In this document: positions 7,790-15,907 of the stretch, piece after piece | Position numbering within the stretch: the first letter of the stretch is position 1 | Layout of the letters: each line of letters starts with the position of its first letter | Program-made: the position numbers and the translations under genes | Assembly (NCBI GenBank): GCA_927405585.1 | Contig: CAKMJS010000158.1 | Location: forward strand, 1 to 32,764 | Source of the DNA: an uncultured Desulfosporosinus sp. | GTDB taxonomy: Bacteria > Bacillota > Desulfitobacteriia > Desulfitobacteriales > Desulfitobacteriaceae | Reading direction: 5' to 3' | Length of the DNA stretch: 32,764 nt | The notes under the pieces: generated by a model | Seen by the model: the letters and a program-made list of their open reading frames with translations, nothing else | Told to the model about the DNA's origin: nothing | Databases searched by the model: none

Positions 7790-7817
7790 TTGACAATATC
7801 CGCTACAATCATACTAA
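7790..7817 (+). promoter_or_regulatory. SigA-type promoter of the lysine riboswitch
   Basis: TTGACA (7790-7795) and TACTAA (7812-7817) are separated by 16 nt, about 10 nt before the riboswitch P1 stem. A good housekeeping promoter aimed at the riboswitch. Confidence 0.65.
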
Positions 7818-7825
7818 TTTAATAT

Positions 7826-8000
7826 CACGAGATAGAGGTGGGCCTGACAAGAGTAGATAAGCTGAGGTATGAGAGATATCGTTGATGCTTATAGAAAGGG
7901 GATGGCTCCGAAGGGTGGATTTTCTCTTAAATCCATACCTGGTTTCAGGATTAAGAGCCCTGAGACTGTCACCCCATTGGTGAAGAGCTATCGTTTTGTG
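7826..8000 (+). promoter_or_regulatory. Lysine riboswitch (L-box)
   Basis: Conserved core blocks occur in order: AGATAGAGGTG, CAAGAGTA, AGAAAGGGGA, CTCCGAAGG, CCTGGTTTCAGG, GAGACTGTCACC, GGTGAAGAGCTATC. The first and last pair to form P1. This closely follows the layout of the Bacillus lysC leader. L-box RNAs bind lysine and stop transcription of lysine biosynthesis or transport genes. A SigA promoter precedes it and a terminator follows (8021-8060). No plus-strand gene lies downstream: the next gene is pstB on the opposite strand. It is therefore an orphan. Confidence 0.9.
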
Positions 8001-8020
8001 AGCATTTTTCAAGCATGGTT

Positions 8021-8060
8021 AAAACAAGGCGATTAGAGTTTCTATTAGCCTTGTTTTTTT
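8021..8060 (+). terminator. Riboswitch-controlled intrinsic terminator
   Basis: AAAACAAGGC (8021-8030) pairs with GCCTTGTTTT (8048-8057), followed by a T run. It sits 20-30 nt after the aptamer, the usual place for the expression platform of a lysine riboswitch. Confidence 0.82.
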
Positions 8061-8089
8061 ATTGCAAATAATTGCCCGAAATGCTCTAG

Positions 8090-8163
8090 TCGGCTTTAGC
8101 CGATACCGGCGACTTCCAGTCGCTTCCTGCGTTAACCCCTGTACTTCAGTACAGGGGAGTTAA
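8090..8163. repeat. Cluster of three palindromes, possible mobile-element relic
   Basis: Three consecutive hairpins: TCGGCT/AGCCGA (8090-8103), GCGACT/AGTCGC (8109-8123) and a long stem, CCCCTGTACT/AGTACAGGGG (8136-8155), extended by TTAAC/GTTAA with a bulge. No gene is present. The style resembles ends of IS200/IS605-type elements or other palindromic repeats, but no transposase is adjacent. The identity is inference. Confidence 0.45.
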
Positions 8164-8167
8164 GGAT

Positions 8168-8194
8168 AAAAAACTGAAGCACGAGGTGCTTCAG
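8168..8194 (-). terminator. Terminator of the pstSCAB operon
   Basis: CTGAAGCAC (8174-8182) pairs with GTGCTTCAG (8186-8194) over a 3-nt loop. On the minus strand six T follow immediately (8168-8173). It lies about 40 nt after the pstB stop. Confidence 0.85.
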
Positions 8195-8233
8195 CAGTAA
8201 TATTTATGGATCGAACTGAATTCTTATATATAA

Positions 8234-9022
8234 TCAACCAAATTTACCTGTAATATAGTCTTCTGTTTTCTTATCATTTGGATTCGTAAATATTTTTTGA
8301 GTTGCATCAGTTTCTATAACTTCACCACTTAAGAAGAAAGATGTGATATCTGAAATTCTAGCTGCTTGCTGCATGTTATGAGTAACTATAACAATTGTAT
8401 AATATTTTTTCAGCTCATTAATTAATTCTTCAATCTTATTCGTAGCAATTGGATCCAAAGCAGAGGTCGGTTCATCCATCAATAGAACTTGCGGTTGAAT
8501 CGCAAGGGATCTGGCAATACAAAGTCTTTGTTGCTGACCACCTGAAAGTCCATAGGCATTGGCATGTAACCGGTCTTTAACCTCTTCCCATAAAGAAGCA
8601 CTCTTAAGACTTGTTTCAGTAATTTCAGATAATATTTTTTTGTCGCTAATTCCATGTATCTTTGGACCATAGACAACATTTTCATAAATGGATTTGGGAA
8701 ATGGATTCGGTTTTTGAAAAACCATACCCACTGAAGTTCTTAGCTCTTCTACCCTGAGTGTATCGCTAAAAATATTTGTCCCATAATAAAGGACCTCTCC
8801 TGATGTTCTTACAGCAGGAATATTATCCACCATACGATTCAGTGTCTTAATAAAAGTTGATTTACCACATCCTGAAGGTCCGATAATCGCAGTAACTTGA
8901 TTTTCTCTTATTGTTAGGTTTATATCCTTAAGTGCCAGGACATCGCCATACCAGAGATTTAATTTTTTAACGTCATACACAATGTTATTCTGATGATGAT
9001 TATTATTTTTTTCGTTTAACAT
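8234..9022 (-). CDS. pstB: Phosphate ABC transporter ATP-binding protein PstB
   Basis: About 262 residues. Walker [10 protein letters not shown], signature LSGGQQQR, Walker B VLLMDEP, the D-loop SALDP and the H-loop [10 protein letters not shown] are all intact, and the C-terminus [10 protein letters not shown] is the PstB hallmark. It powers phosphate import through PstC/PstA. An in-frame ATG at 9043 exists, but GGAGAGG lies inside that extension, so I prefer the ATG at 9022 (MLNEKN). It is the last gene of pstS-pstC-pstA-pstB and is followed by a strong terminator. By eye the gene is more AT-rich than the neighbouring phoU and phospholipase genes. Confidence 0.95.
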   Translation of the reverse strand: MLNEKNNNHHQNNIVYDVKKLNLWYGDVLALKDINLTIRENQVTAIIGPSGCGKSTFIKTLNRMVDNIPAVRTSGEVLYYGTNIFSDTLRVEELRTSVGMVFQKPNPFPKSIYENVVYGPKIHGISDKKILSEITETSLKSASLWEEVKDRLHANAYGLSGGQQQRLCIARSLAIQPQVLLMDEPTSALDPIATNKIEELINELKKYYTIVIVTHNMQQAARISDITSFFLSGEVIETDATQKIFTNPNDKKTEDYITGKFG

Positions 9023-9044
9023 TAACAAAGCATTCCTCTCCATA

Positions 9045-9995
9045 TTAATATCGTCTTTGATACTTGTTTCTTATTACAATTGCTACAGAATTTAATAAAA
9101 ATAATAACACCAGCAATACCACGATCGTAGCTGCGGCCATATTTGCATACTCTGGTGTTAGAACTGTATCAAGTGTCCAATAATAAATCTGAATGGGTAA
9201 AGCAGTAAAATCAGACATTAAACTATTCGGTACTCTAAGGATCAAAGCTGGTATACCAAGAACAACTAGAGGTGCTGTTTCTCCTATAGCTCTTGAAACA
9301 GCCAGAATAGATCCAGTCAAAATTCCTGGTAAGGCTGATGGTAAAACAACCGTTCTTACTGTAGTCCACTTAGTTGCTCCCATAGCATATGCTCCATCTC
9401 TCAAAAAGCCAGGTACTGCTCTGATTGCTTCTTGACCTGCTGCAACAATAATAGGCAGTACTAATAAAGACAGTGTTAATCCGCCTGCAAGTATGCTGGA
9501 ACCCAAGTTAAGCAATCTCCCAAAAACCGTTAATCCAAGTAATCCAAAGATAACCGAAGGTACACCTGCTAAATTAGAAATATTGATATTGACAAATGAT
9601 TGGAATCGTCCTTTTTTTGCATATTCTTCCAGATATATAGCTGTCGATATTCCTAATAGCAGAGTTACAGGTATAACTACTACCATTAGTAAAAATGAAC
9701 CGATTAAAACACCATATATTCCAGCTTTTTCCGGAAAGATGGATAGATTACTTGTTAAGAATTGCAGGTCTATCCATCCGATACTTAGTACCCCTATTCT
9801 GTAAAATAATATTACTAATATTATTAAAGCAAATAGGATAGATCCAAAAAACAGTTTTTTTGCAACTTTATCTAGAAGAATACGATTATTCATTCTTTTA
9901 GAAATAATGTCTTTATTAAAAAAGGTTTTTAACTTACCTTCATTATTCAACTCAATATTTTTCTCATTATTATCTGAGCTATTATGATGATTCAT
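9045..9995 (-). CDS. pstA: Phosphate ABC transporter permease PstA
   Basis: 316 residues with six predicted membrane segments. The permease coupling loop ([20 protein letters not shown], about residues 188-207) contacts PstB, and the PstA signature [10 protein letters not shown] is present. The N-terminus has a hydrophilic, Asn-rich extension of about 35 residues ([15 protein letters not shown]) before the first membrane segment, longer than usual. The ATG follows GGAGG. It lies one codon after pstC and just before pstB. With PstC it forms the inner-membrane phosphate channel. Confidence 0.94.
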   Translation of the reverse strand: MNHHNSSDNNEKNIELNNEGKLKTFFNKDIISKRMNNRILLDKVAKKLFFGSILFALIILVILFYRIGVLSIGWIDLQFLTSNLSIFPEKAGIYGVLIGSFLLMVVVIPVTLLLGISTAIYLEEYAKKGRFQSFVNINISNLAGVPSVIFGLLGLTVFGRLLNLGSSILAGGLTLSLLVLPIIVAAGQEAIRAVPGFLRDGAYAMGATKWTTVRTVVLPSALPGILTGSILAVSRAIGETAPLVVLGIPALILRVPNSLMSDFTALPIQIYYWTLDTVLTPEYANMAAATIVVLLVLLFLLNSVAIVIRNKYQRRY

Positions 9996-9997
9996 GA

Positions 9998-10918
9998 TTA
10001 GTATTCCTCCCTATACTTACGAGAGATGTATCGCGACAGCAAATTCATTATAAGGGTAAAAATAAATAATACTAAACCTACAGCATATAAACTATAATAC
10101 CCTGTTCCTATCCCTGCATCGCCACTTGTAAATTCAACAATATAGGCTGTCATTGTCTGCATGGATTGTGTAATATCGAGTGTGAAATTTTTTGAACTCC
10201 CGCTGGCAATTGTTACAATCATTGTTTCTCCAATTGCCCTGGAAATAGCTAAAACAAAAGAAGCCATAATACCAGAAATCGCAGCTGGAATCACAACTTT
10301 TAAAGTAACTTCCAATCTTGTTGAGCCAAGTGCAAGAGCACCTTCCCTCATGTCATTAGGAACAGAACTCATGGCATCTTCAGATAAGGATGTAACAAGG
10401 GGAATAATCATGATACCCATAACTATCCCTGGGCTTAGAGCATTTTTGGGTTCAAGGGTAGGTATTAGATTCATTAGCAATGGCGTAACGAAAGAATATG
10501 CAAAAAAACCATAAACTATTGTGGGAATACCTGCTAAAACCTCCATAACAGGTTTTATGATTTTTCTTGTATTCTCTGAAGAGAATTCACTTAAATACAT
10601 TGCAGCAGTTAATCCTACCGGAACTGCTACAAACATCGCTATCAACGAAGTAATAATAGTTCCATTAATTAAGGGTAATATTCCAAAAGAAGGGTTAACA
10701 CCTAAGGGGGCTAACTTTGTACTGAAAATCTCTCTGATAGGCACTTGTTCAAAAAAGTGATAGGCATCAATCAGCAAAGTCAAGACAATGCCAATAGTTG
10801 TAAATATTGAGATTGAGCCTGCTATCAAAAACAACTTAGGCATAATCATTTCTAATCGATTTTTTCTGTGTTTTATATTATTTCTGATTATATCCCTGAC
10901 ATGATTACTTTCACTCAT
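9998..10918 (-). CDS. pstC: Phosphate ABC transporter permease PstC
   Basis: About 306 residues with six membrane segments. The motif GIPTIVYGFFAY, the EAA-type loop DAMSSVPNDMREGALALGST and the conserved AISRAIGETMIV are typical of PstC. A TTG precedes the ATG in frame; GGAG lies 8 nt before the ATG at 10918, so I use that. A 15-bp hairpin separates it from pstS, which usually lowers permease expression relative to the binding protein. Its N-terminal membrane segment differs in sequence from the PstC fragment at 1555-1650. Confidence 0.94.
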   Translation of the reverse strand: MSESNHVRDIIRNNIKHRKNRLEMIMPKLFLIAGSISIFTTIGIVLTLLIDAYHFFEQVPIREIFSTKLAPLGVNPSFGILPLINGTIITSLIAMFVAVPVGLTAAMYLSEFSSENTRKIIKPVMEVLAGIPTIVYGFFAYSFVTPLLMNLIPTLEPKNALSPGIVMGIMIIPLVTSLSEDAMSSVPNDMREGALALGSTRLEVTLKVVIPAAISGIMASFVLAISRAIGETMIVTIASGSSKNFTLDITQSMQTMTAYIVEFTSGDAGIGTGYYSLYAVGLVLFIFTLIMNLLSRYISRKYREEY

Positions 10919-10972
10919 CAAACTCTCTCCGTCCTGAAATTATATCTGAACAGTCGCTCATCTTTAAGACAA

Positions 10973-11011
10973 CTTTAAGATGAGAAGTATTGTAGTCTTC
11001 TCATCTTAAAG
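10973..11011 (-). terminator. Intercistronic hairpin between pstS and pstC
   Basis: CTTTAAGATGAGAAG (10973-10987) pairs perfectly with CTTCTCATCTTAAAG (10997-11011). There is no strong T run in the operon direction, so it probably attenuates transcription or stabilises the upstream pstS message. Confidence 0.75.
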
Positions 11012-11032
11012 CAAAACTATTATTATTGAGAT

Positions 11033-12028
11033 TTATTTAATTGCATTTAGTTGCTCAAGATAACCTTTGTAAACTGATGAAGGCAGAGGTGCAAATCCAT
11101 TTTCTCCTGCTAATCTTTCACAACCTTGGTCTGATACGACATACTTTGCATAATCTAATATTTCTGGTTTTTGCTTAGCATGTGCGACATTCAGATAAGT
11201 GAATACAGGACGGGTAAATCCAGCGTAAGGAAGGTCTTCTCCAATTGTTTTCAGAGTAGGTTCAACCGGACCTTTACCGAAATCTACAGCAACTGCTTGA
11301 AGCTTGTCTTTATTTGTCACATAGTATCCAAATCCAAAGAACGCAATAGCATTTTTATCTTTGGAAACTAAGTCAACCAGCGTTGAGTATTCTTGCTGAA
11401 GGTTAGCTGTCTTTACCATTTTTTGCTTTTTCAAAATAGTTTCAAAGAAGAACTCATAAGTTCCGTGGTTTTCGTTTGGTCCATAGAATTTGATTTCTTC
11501 CTTAGGCCAGTCAGATTTGATATCTGACCAAAGAACTTTGTCATCTGCCTTATATTTTCCTGACAGATACATATTCACGATTTGATCTTTGGTCATTTCT
11601 TTTGCCCATGTATTGTCTTTGTTGATAACAATTGTTAAGCCATCAAGAGCAACTTTGAACTCTAAAATATCTGTGCCAAACTTCAATCCTTTTGCTTCAA
11701 GGGCAGCTTTTTCTTCGTCTTTAATGACTCTTGAAGCATCAGAGAAATCTATTTCTCCAGGAATGAACTTTTTGAAACCAGCGCTGGAACCTGCACGTCC
11801 TACTTGAACACTTACTTTAGGCTGTACTTTAGTCATGTACTCTTCTGCGATATGGGCCATTAAGGGATAAACTGTACCAGAACCATCAATAATTACGGTG
11901 CCGCTAAGTTGTTTTACTGTTGGTTCTACTTGTGCTGGTTTTACTGGGGTCTCTGACTTTTGGCCGCATCCTGCCATAGTAACTGCTAAACTTAGAACAA
12001 ATAATAGCACTAGAATCCTTTTGAACAT
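11033..12028 (-). CDS. pstS: Phosphate-binding lipoprotein PstS
   Basis: 331 residues with a signal peptide MFKRILVLLFVLSLAVTMAGC; the cysteine at position 21 is the lipobox acylation site, so the protein is membrane-anchored outside the cell. The phosphate-binding fold shows IIDGSGTVYPL, AGSSAGFKKF and IDFSDASR, and ends with FTYLNVAHA and DYAKYVVSDQGCERL. It captures phosphate and hands it to PstCA. AGGAGG precedes the ATG by a good distance. It is the first gene of the operon, behind a Pho box at 12095-12144. Confidence 0.95.
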   Translation of the reverse strand: MFKRILVLLFVLSLAVTMAGCGQKSETPVKPAQVEPTVKQLSGTVIIDGSGTVYPLMAHIAEEYMTKVQPKVSVQVGRAGSSAGFKKFIPGEIDFSDASRVIKDEEKAALEAKGLKFGTDILEFKVALDGLTIVINKDNTWAKEMTKDQIVNMYLSGKYKADDKVLWSDIKSDWPKEEIKFYGPNENHGTYEFFFETILKKQKMVKTANLQQEYSTLVDLVSKDKNAIAFFGFGYYVTNKDKLQAVAVDFGKGPVEPTLKTIGEDLPYAGFTRPVFTYLNVAHAKQKPEILDYAKYVVSDQGCERLAGENGFAPLPSSVYKGYLEQLNAIK

Positions 12029-12079
12029 TAGTAAATCCTCCTCATAATTTAAAGTATTATTGTCTTTTTAACAATTCTT

Positions 12080-12144
12080 ATTATACTAAACGATAAAGAC
12101 TTGTGTGTTATGGATATGTTAACTATCATTAAAGAACGTGTTAA
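12080..12144 (-). promoter_or_regulatory. Pho box and -10 of pstSCAB
   Basis: Minus-strand units TTAACA (12139-12144), TTTAAT (12128-12133), TTAACA (12117-12122), ATAACA (12106-12111) and a weak GTCTTT (12095-12100) are spaced 11 bp. TATAAT at 12080-12085 keeps the 15-nt offset if the weak fifth unit is counted. Confidence 0.78.
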
Positions 12145-12224
12145 CTTATCCAATAACTTATCTGCTGGAGCATTTACGGGAGAAGGTTACCAAGATTCAC
12201 TTATTCTTGAAAACTATTCATAGA

Positions 12225-12274
12225 AAAAGGAGTGTAAAATCATCTTGCAGTATCGATGATTTTACACTCCTTTT
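12225..12274 (-). terminator. Strong terminator of the two-component operon
   Basis: Twenty-base perfect arms (12225-12244 and 12255-12274, starting AAAAGGAGTG and ending CACTCCTTTT) enclose a 10-nt loop. T-rich sequence flanks both sides, so it can work on either strand. It separates the kinase gene from the pstS promoter region. Confidence 0.85.
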
Positions 12275-12367
12275 AATTTTTAGAAACAACAAAATAGAGG
12301 AACGATCATTTGGTTGAAGAGGCTGTAACAAAACTTAGCCCAGACCGTTGAGAAGTTCAACTAATAG

Positions 12368-13780
12368 CTAATCCATTCTACTTATATGCTTAGGCAATGT
12401 TATTTCGAATACGGCTCCTGTATGGCAGTTATCTGCCCGGATGCTCCCACCCATAAGTTCTACAGCAGATTTAGCAATGGCTAACCCCAGACCGAAATTT
12501 CCTCCTTTACCCTTATAAAACCTTTCAAAAATATGGGATAGATCCGATTCCGGTATGCCGTCACCATCATCCGCTATACGAATGACTGCGGAATTTCCAT
12601 CTTCAAGTAAAGTTATGCTCACGGTAGTTTTGGCGTAACGCAGGCAATTCGACACGATGTTGATTACTATCTGGGATAAAAGCGTATCATCCGCCAGTAC
12701 GAATACAGGTTTACTCGGCAGGATGAGTGTTAGTTCACGTTGATGTTTGGCGGCAAGGCCGTGGAGACGCTGGACATATTCCTTGAGAATATTTTCCAAG
12801 TCAACTTGGGTGAGTTCCCTGCTATACGTCTGGCCTTCAATACGTGACAGTATCAGCAGTTCCTCCACCAGTGTACCCAGTCGTATACTTTCGCTGTGGA
12901 TGATTTGGGCGGCATGTTTGACATCAGGCACTACCCCGCTGATCACCCCTTCCGCATATCCCTGAATAGACATAAGAGGAGTTTTCAGCTCATGAGAAGC
13001 ATTCTGCAGGAATGCTTTTTGTGATTTATCATAGGCTTCAAGCTTGGCGGACATCTCGCCAATACTTTGTTTGAGTATATGCAGTTCAAGAATATCATCA
13101 TTACGGGTCTGAAGAAGAGCGGAAAAGTCACCCGAACCGATGTCTTTGGTTAGCCTGCAAAGCTCGCTGACGGGGCGTGTAATCTGGAGAGATAAACGAT
13201 GGGCCAGCCCTACAGCCAGTAAGGCTCCGATTAGCATAATGCTAATTAGTATAATATTTGTAAAACGAACTAAGGCGATCTCCTTATCCGCATGGGATAC
13301 AAAAACAATCGCCGGACTCCCGACATTCGTGACCGGGTATGACAGTACAAAGTATTTTTCGTTCCCCATGCGGATGGTATATACTCGGTTATCCTGCATA
13401 TTAGGAAGCTTCCTGCTGAGTTGTATCAATAATTGGTTGCTGACAAAACTGTTAAAACTATCCCTTCGGGGAGAGAGCAGTTCCTGATTTGGACTGTAGA
13501 AAATCATCTCTGTATTTACTGCTAATTGAGAAGAACGCAGCGCTCTGTAGAGGTTTGTAAAAGGAGCCGCTAAATTTGCCGCAGTAGCGTTTCGGAGATT
13601 ACCCGGCAGTTCTTTTTTTACTACACTTTCCATGGCCTTTACGACACCCTGCAGTTCAGTCCGGGCATTTCTGTCCAAGTAAAGATTTACCGAAAGATTG
13701 AATAACAGCAAGGTCGCCAGGGAAAATACTATGATCAAGATGATAAAAGGAGTAACAATAGCGCTTTTGATCGGTTTCAC
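12368..13780 (-). CDS. Membrane sensor histidine kinase
   Basis: 470 residues. An N-terminal membrane segment (about 10-32), an extracellular sensing region (about 33-168) and a second segment (about 175-195) are followed by a HAMP linker. The HisKA box has FLQNASHELKTPLMSIQGYA. The ATPase domain has NIVSNCLRYA, DDGDGIPESD, GKGGNFGLGLAI. The GTG start lies three bases after the partner response regulator gene, so the two are co-transcribed and translationally linked. The signal is unknown. The divergent secreted proteins at 14605-15546 and their promoter repeats suggest envelope sensing rather than phosphate sensing, but because the nearby PhoP lacks a kinase, a PhoR role cannot be excluded. 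Confidence 0.9.
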   Translation of the reverse strand: MKPIKSAIVTPFIILIIVFSLATLLLFNLSVNLYLDRNARTELQGVVKAMESVVKKELPGNLRNATAANLAAPFTNLYRALRSSQLAVNTEMIFYSPNQELLSPRRDSFNSFVSNQLLIQLSRKLPNMQDNRVYTIRMGNEKYFVLSYPVTNVGSPAIVFVSHADKEIALVRFTNIILISIMLIGALLAVGLAHRLSLQITRPVSELCRLTKDIGSGDFSALLQTRNDDILELHILKQSIGEMSAKLEAYDKSQKAFLQNASHELKTPLMSIQGYAEGVISGVVPDVKHAAQIIHSESIRLGTLVEELLILSRIEGQTYSRELTQVDLENILKEYVQRLHGLAAKHQRELTLILPSKPVFVLADDTLLSQIVINIVSNCLRYAKTTVSITLLEDGNSAVIRIADDGDGIPESDLSHIFERFYKGKGGNFGLGLAIAKSAVELMGGSIRADNCHTGAVFEITLPKHISRMD

Positions 13781-13783
13781 AAA

Positions 13784-14476
13784 TTATTCTCTCCCTTCGC
13801 ATAACTTGAATCCAAATCCCCAGACAGACTCAATTTTTACACTACAATTAACTGCGGCAATCTTTTTGCGCAGACGTTTTACCACATCATCCGTGGCCCG
13901 GGAATCAACCTCAAAATCAAATTTCCAAACATTTTTCAATAGTTCATCCCTGGATACGGCTCGGGTGTTGTTTTGCAAAAGATAGACCATTAAAGCCAAT
14001 TCCGTTGGTGTCAGATCAAACGGCTGTCCATCTACCTTTGCCTCTCTGGTGGCCGCATTGATATTCAAATTGCCGGCCGCTAAGATCTGCATGGACGTGC
14101 CGCCAGTATCCAGTTCATGTCTGCGAAATAATGCTTTAACTCTGGCCACTAGTTCCATAGGAGAAAAAGGTTTTGTCATATAATCATCCGAACCCAGCGT
14201 AATCCCTGTTATCCGGTCAATTTCATTGTCTCTTGCGGACACAATAATTATAAGGGTATTACTGCAGTTTCGAATCTGTGCACATACAGAAATTCCGTCA
14301 GTGCCCGGCATCATGATGTCAAGGATGACTAAATCGGCAGGTCTTTGCAAAAACGCAGCCAGTAATTTATCCCCATTCGCAAAAGGTTTCACTTCAAATC
14401 CTTCATTAGACAGAAACATATTTATTAAGTCGCGGATATTTTCGTCATCATCCGCTAAGTATATTAATTTTTTCAC
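13784..14476 (-). CDS. OmpR-family response regulator, kinase partner
   Basis: 230 residues: a receiver domain with acidic triad DDD (9-11), phosphoacceptor D53 in LVILDIMMPG and lysine in YMTKPFSP, followed by a winged-helix DNA-binding domain ending VWGFGFKLCE. It lies directly before the histidine kinase. It probably binds the TTGCCACA direct repeats phased by 11 bp in the divergent intergenic region (14529 on), giving control of itself and of the secreted-protein genes. It resembles the VanR/CssR branch more than PhoP. Confidence 0.9.
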   Translation of the reverse strand: MKKLIYLADDDENIRDLINMFLSNEGFEVKPFANGDKLLAAFLQRPADLVILDIMMPGTDGISVCAQIRNCSNTLIIIVSARDNEIDRITGITLGSDDYMTKPFSPMELVARVKALFRRHELDTGGTSMQILAAGNLNINAATREAKVDGQPFDLTPTELALMVYLLQNNTRAVSRDELLKNVWKFDFEVDSRATDDVVKRLRKKIAAVNCSVKIESVWGFGFKLCEGRE

Positions 14477-14528
14477 CTTCTCACTTCCTTTACACTATTG
14501 TAGCCGATTCTTTTCAAGATAAAAAGAA

Positions 14529-14568
14529 TTGCCACAACTTTGCCACAGTTTGACCTTTGTATTGCACA
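14529..14568. promoter_or_regulatory. 11-bp-phased TTGCCACA direct repeats, likely regulator site
   Basis: TTGCCACA at 14529-14536 and again at 14540-14547, with TTGCACA at 14562-14568 in the same 11-bp phase; the unit at 14551 is degenerate. Direct repeats at one helical turn are the usual binding sites of OmpR-family dimers. The site lies between the divergent response regulator and lipoprotein genes. Confidence 0.65.
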
Positions 14569-14604
14569 AACCAAAAACGTTAAGATAGAGCCAGGAGGTG
14601 ACGA

Positions 14605-14913
14605 ATGAGGAAAACAGGGACCATCTTATTGGCATTACTCATAACAATCTCACTGACTGGCTGTTCCGGCCAAAAATCTTCGGAAACACAATCAGAACGA
14701 TTGCCGTCTATTCCTCAAAATATTTCAGATTCCCAGATAACAGGACAGAGCAAGAGTCCTACAGATCAGAGCACCGCAAATAAAAATCCTACCGGTGAAG
14801 CTGTAGCATCAAAGCAGTTGTCAGAAGTGGATTCCACGCTTCAAAGTCTAAATGATGTCTTAAAAAGCCTGGATGATGTCTCAAGTGAGGAATTAATTAT
14901 CCCAACCCCATAA
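14605..14913 (+). CDS. Small secreted lipoprotein
   Basis: 102 residues beginning MRKTGTILLALLITISLTGC; the LTGC lipobox predicts an acylated, membrane-anchored extracytoplasmic lipoprotein. The mature part is Ser/Thr/Gln/Asn-rich and low in complexity (SSETQSER, TGQSKSPTDQSTANKN), ending with a short predicted helix (LQSLNDVLKSLDDV). No enzymatic domain is recognised. AGGAGGTG precedes the ATG. It is divergent from the two-component operon, with phased direct repeats between, and is followed after 36 nt by another exported protein. It may be a feedback partner of the sensor kinase, but that is inference. Confidence 0.72.
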   Translation: MRKTGTILLALLITISLTGCSGQKSSETQSERLPSIPQNISDSQITGQSKSPTDQSTANKNPTGEAVASKQLSEVDSTLQSLNDVLKSLDDVSSEELIIPTP

Positions 14914-14949
14914 TATTAGAAAAGTATGAAAGAAAAGAGGTCTTGTGAA

Positions 14950-15546
14950 ATGAAAAAAATAATGGTACCCTTACTAGCCGTAATTTTTACCCTTGTTGTG
15001 AGTTCTACAGTATTTGCGGCCACTCCGGGAGAGGGGAGCAAATTAGACAAACGAATTGAAACATTGCAGGAAAGACAGCAGAAGATTGAAGAAATCAAAG
15101 CTCGTAACCAGGAGAAACAGTCACAGCTAGCTTCCAAGAAAGATGAATTTAAAGCGTTCCGAAAGGCTTTAGCGGAGCACAGACTGGATGTACTTAAAAA
15201 CCGTGAGAATAACATTAGCGTTACCGATAAAAATAATGAACTGCGCTTAGCCCTGGCTCAAAAATTAAAAGAGTTAAAAGACAGTGGTACAATACTTCCC
15301 AAAGAAACAACTGCTCAGCTAAAAGAGTACCATGCTCAAATCGTTGAACTGGTAAACTCTTTAAAAGACACCAAAGGACAGATCAAAGATACTGTAGAGG
15401 AATACAAGGCCTTAATAAAGGAAAAGGATTATGCATCTATGGATACTGCCTTTGCAAAAATAGCTTCAATACAAAATTACCGTTTAGATATACTTAACCA
15501 GATCAACAGCATTCTGCAGGAAATGAATAATGTACTAGTGGTGTGA
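14950..15546 (+). CDS. Exported coiled-coil protein (CpxP/Spy-like in character)
   Basis: About 198 residues. A signal peptide with cleavage near VFA-ATPGEG is followed by an almost entirely helical, charged protein with heptad-like stretches (LDKRIETLQERQQKIEEIKA; LNQINSILQEMNNV). No cysteine or catalytic motif is visible. An in-frame ATG at 14926 precedes it, but AGAGG about 9 nt before 14950 and the clean signal peptide favour the later start. Size and composition recall periplasmic stress chaperones and adaptors that feed back on sensor kinases, and its position divergent from a two-component pair fits. Homology to those families is not shown by sequence. Confidence 0.68.
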   Translation: MKKIMVPLLAVIFTLVVSSTVFAATPGEGSKLDKRIETLQERQQKIEEIKARNQEKQSQLASKKDEFKAFRKALAEHRLDVLKNRENNISVTDKNNELRLALAQKLKELKDSGTILPKETTAQLKEYHAQIVELVNSLKDTKGQIKDTVEEYKALIKEKDYASMDTAFAKIASIQNYRLDILNQINSILQEMNNVLVV

Positions 15547-15593
15547 TAGACTCCCTTTTATGTCGGAAGGATTCATTCTGCACAGAAATTTTT

Positions 15594-15623
15594 GCTCCCC
15601 TTGTGGTAGATTACAAGGGGAGC
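15594..15623. terminator. Stem-loop downstream of the coiled-coil gene
   Basis: GCTCCCCTTGT (15594-15604) pairs perfectly with ACAAGGGGAGC (15613-15623). There is no T run after it on the plus strand, so termination may be weak. Confidence 0.55.
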
Positions 15624-15748
15624 ATATAAGTCATATATCTCTTTTTGGAGTACTACTTTCGCAGAAATGACCTGGCTAGCGCTAGCACTATACTACGGAT
15701 CAATCGACACTGACTTATCAACCGCCATTGTCGTTGACCAAAAATATA

Positions 15749-15907
15749 CTACTGATTATTGTTAAGCCGTTCCCTCCTACCTGTTGGAATAGTTGTCTCC
15801 TTAATCTTCCCCGACCGGAGGTAAACACGAAACACAAGAACATTCTTGTGATGCCGGTAGGGCGTACCCCATATAGCAGCGATAGTTAGCTCCTCTTTAA
15901 TGGTCAT
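15749..15907 (-). CDS. Short unknown basic protein
   Basis: I read a 52-residue frame, MTIKEELTIAAIWGTPYRH, continuing HKNVLVFRVYLRSGKIKETT to RRERLNNNQ. It looks protein-like: an amphipathic start, alternating hydrophobic strand residues and a basic tail. AAAGGAG lies about 11 nt upstream. I do not recognise a family. It could be a truncated gene. The surrounding intergenic DNA offers no other frame. Confidence 0.35.
   Translation of the reverse strand: MTIKEELTIAAIWGTPYRHHKNVLVFRVYLRSGKIKETTIPTGRRERLNNNQ

Noticed and set aside
7809-8012. 67-residue minus-strand open frame
   Set aside because: It lies entirely over the conserved plus-strand lysine riboswitch, has no ribosome binding site, and its composition follows the RNA structure.
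14916-15215. 99-residue minus-strand frame opposite the exported coiled-coil gene
   Set aside because: Antisense shadow of a well-supported signal-peptide gene; serine/phenylalanine-rich with no ribosome binding site.
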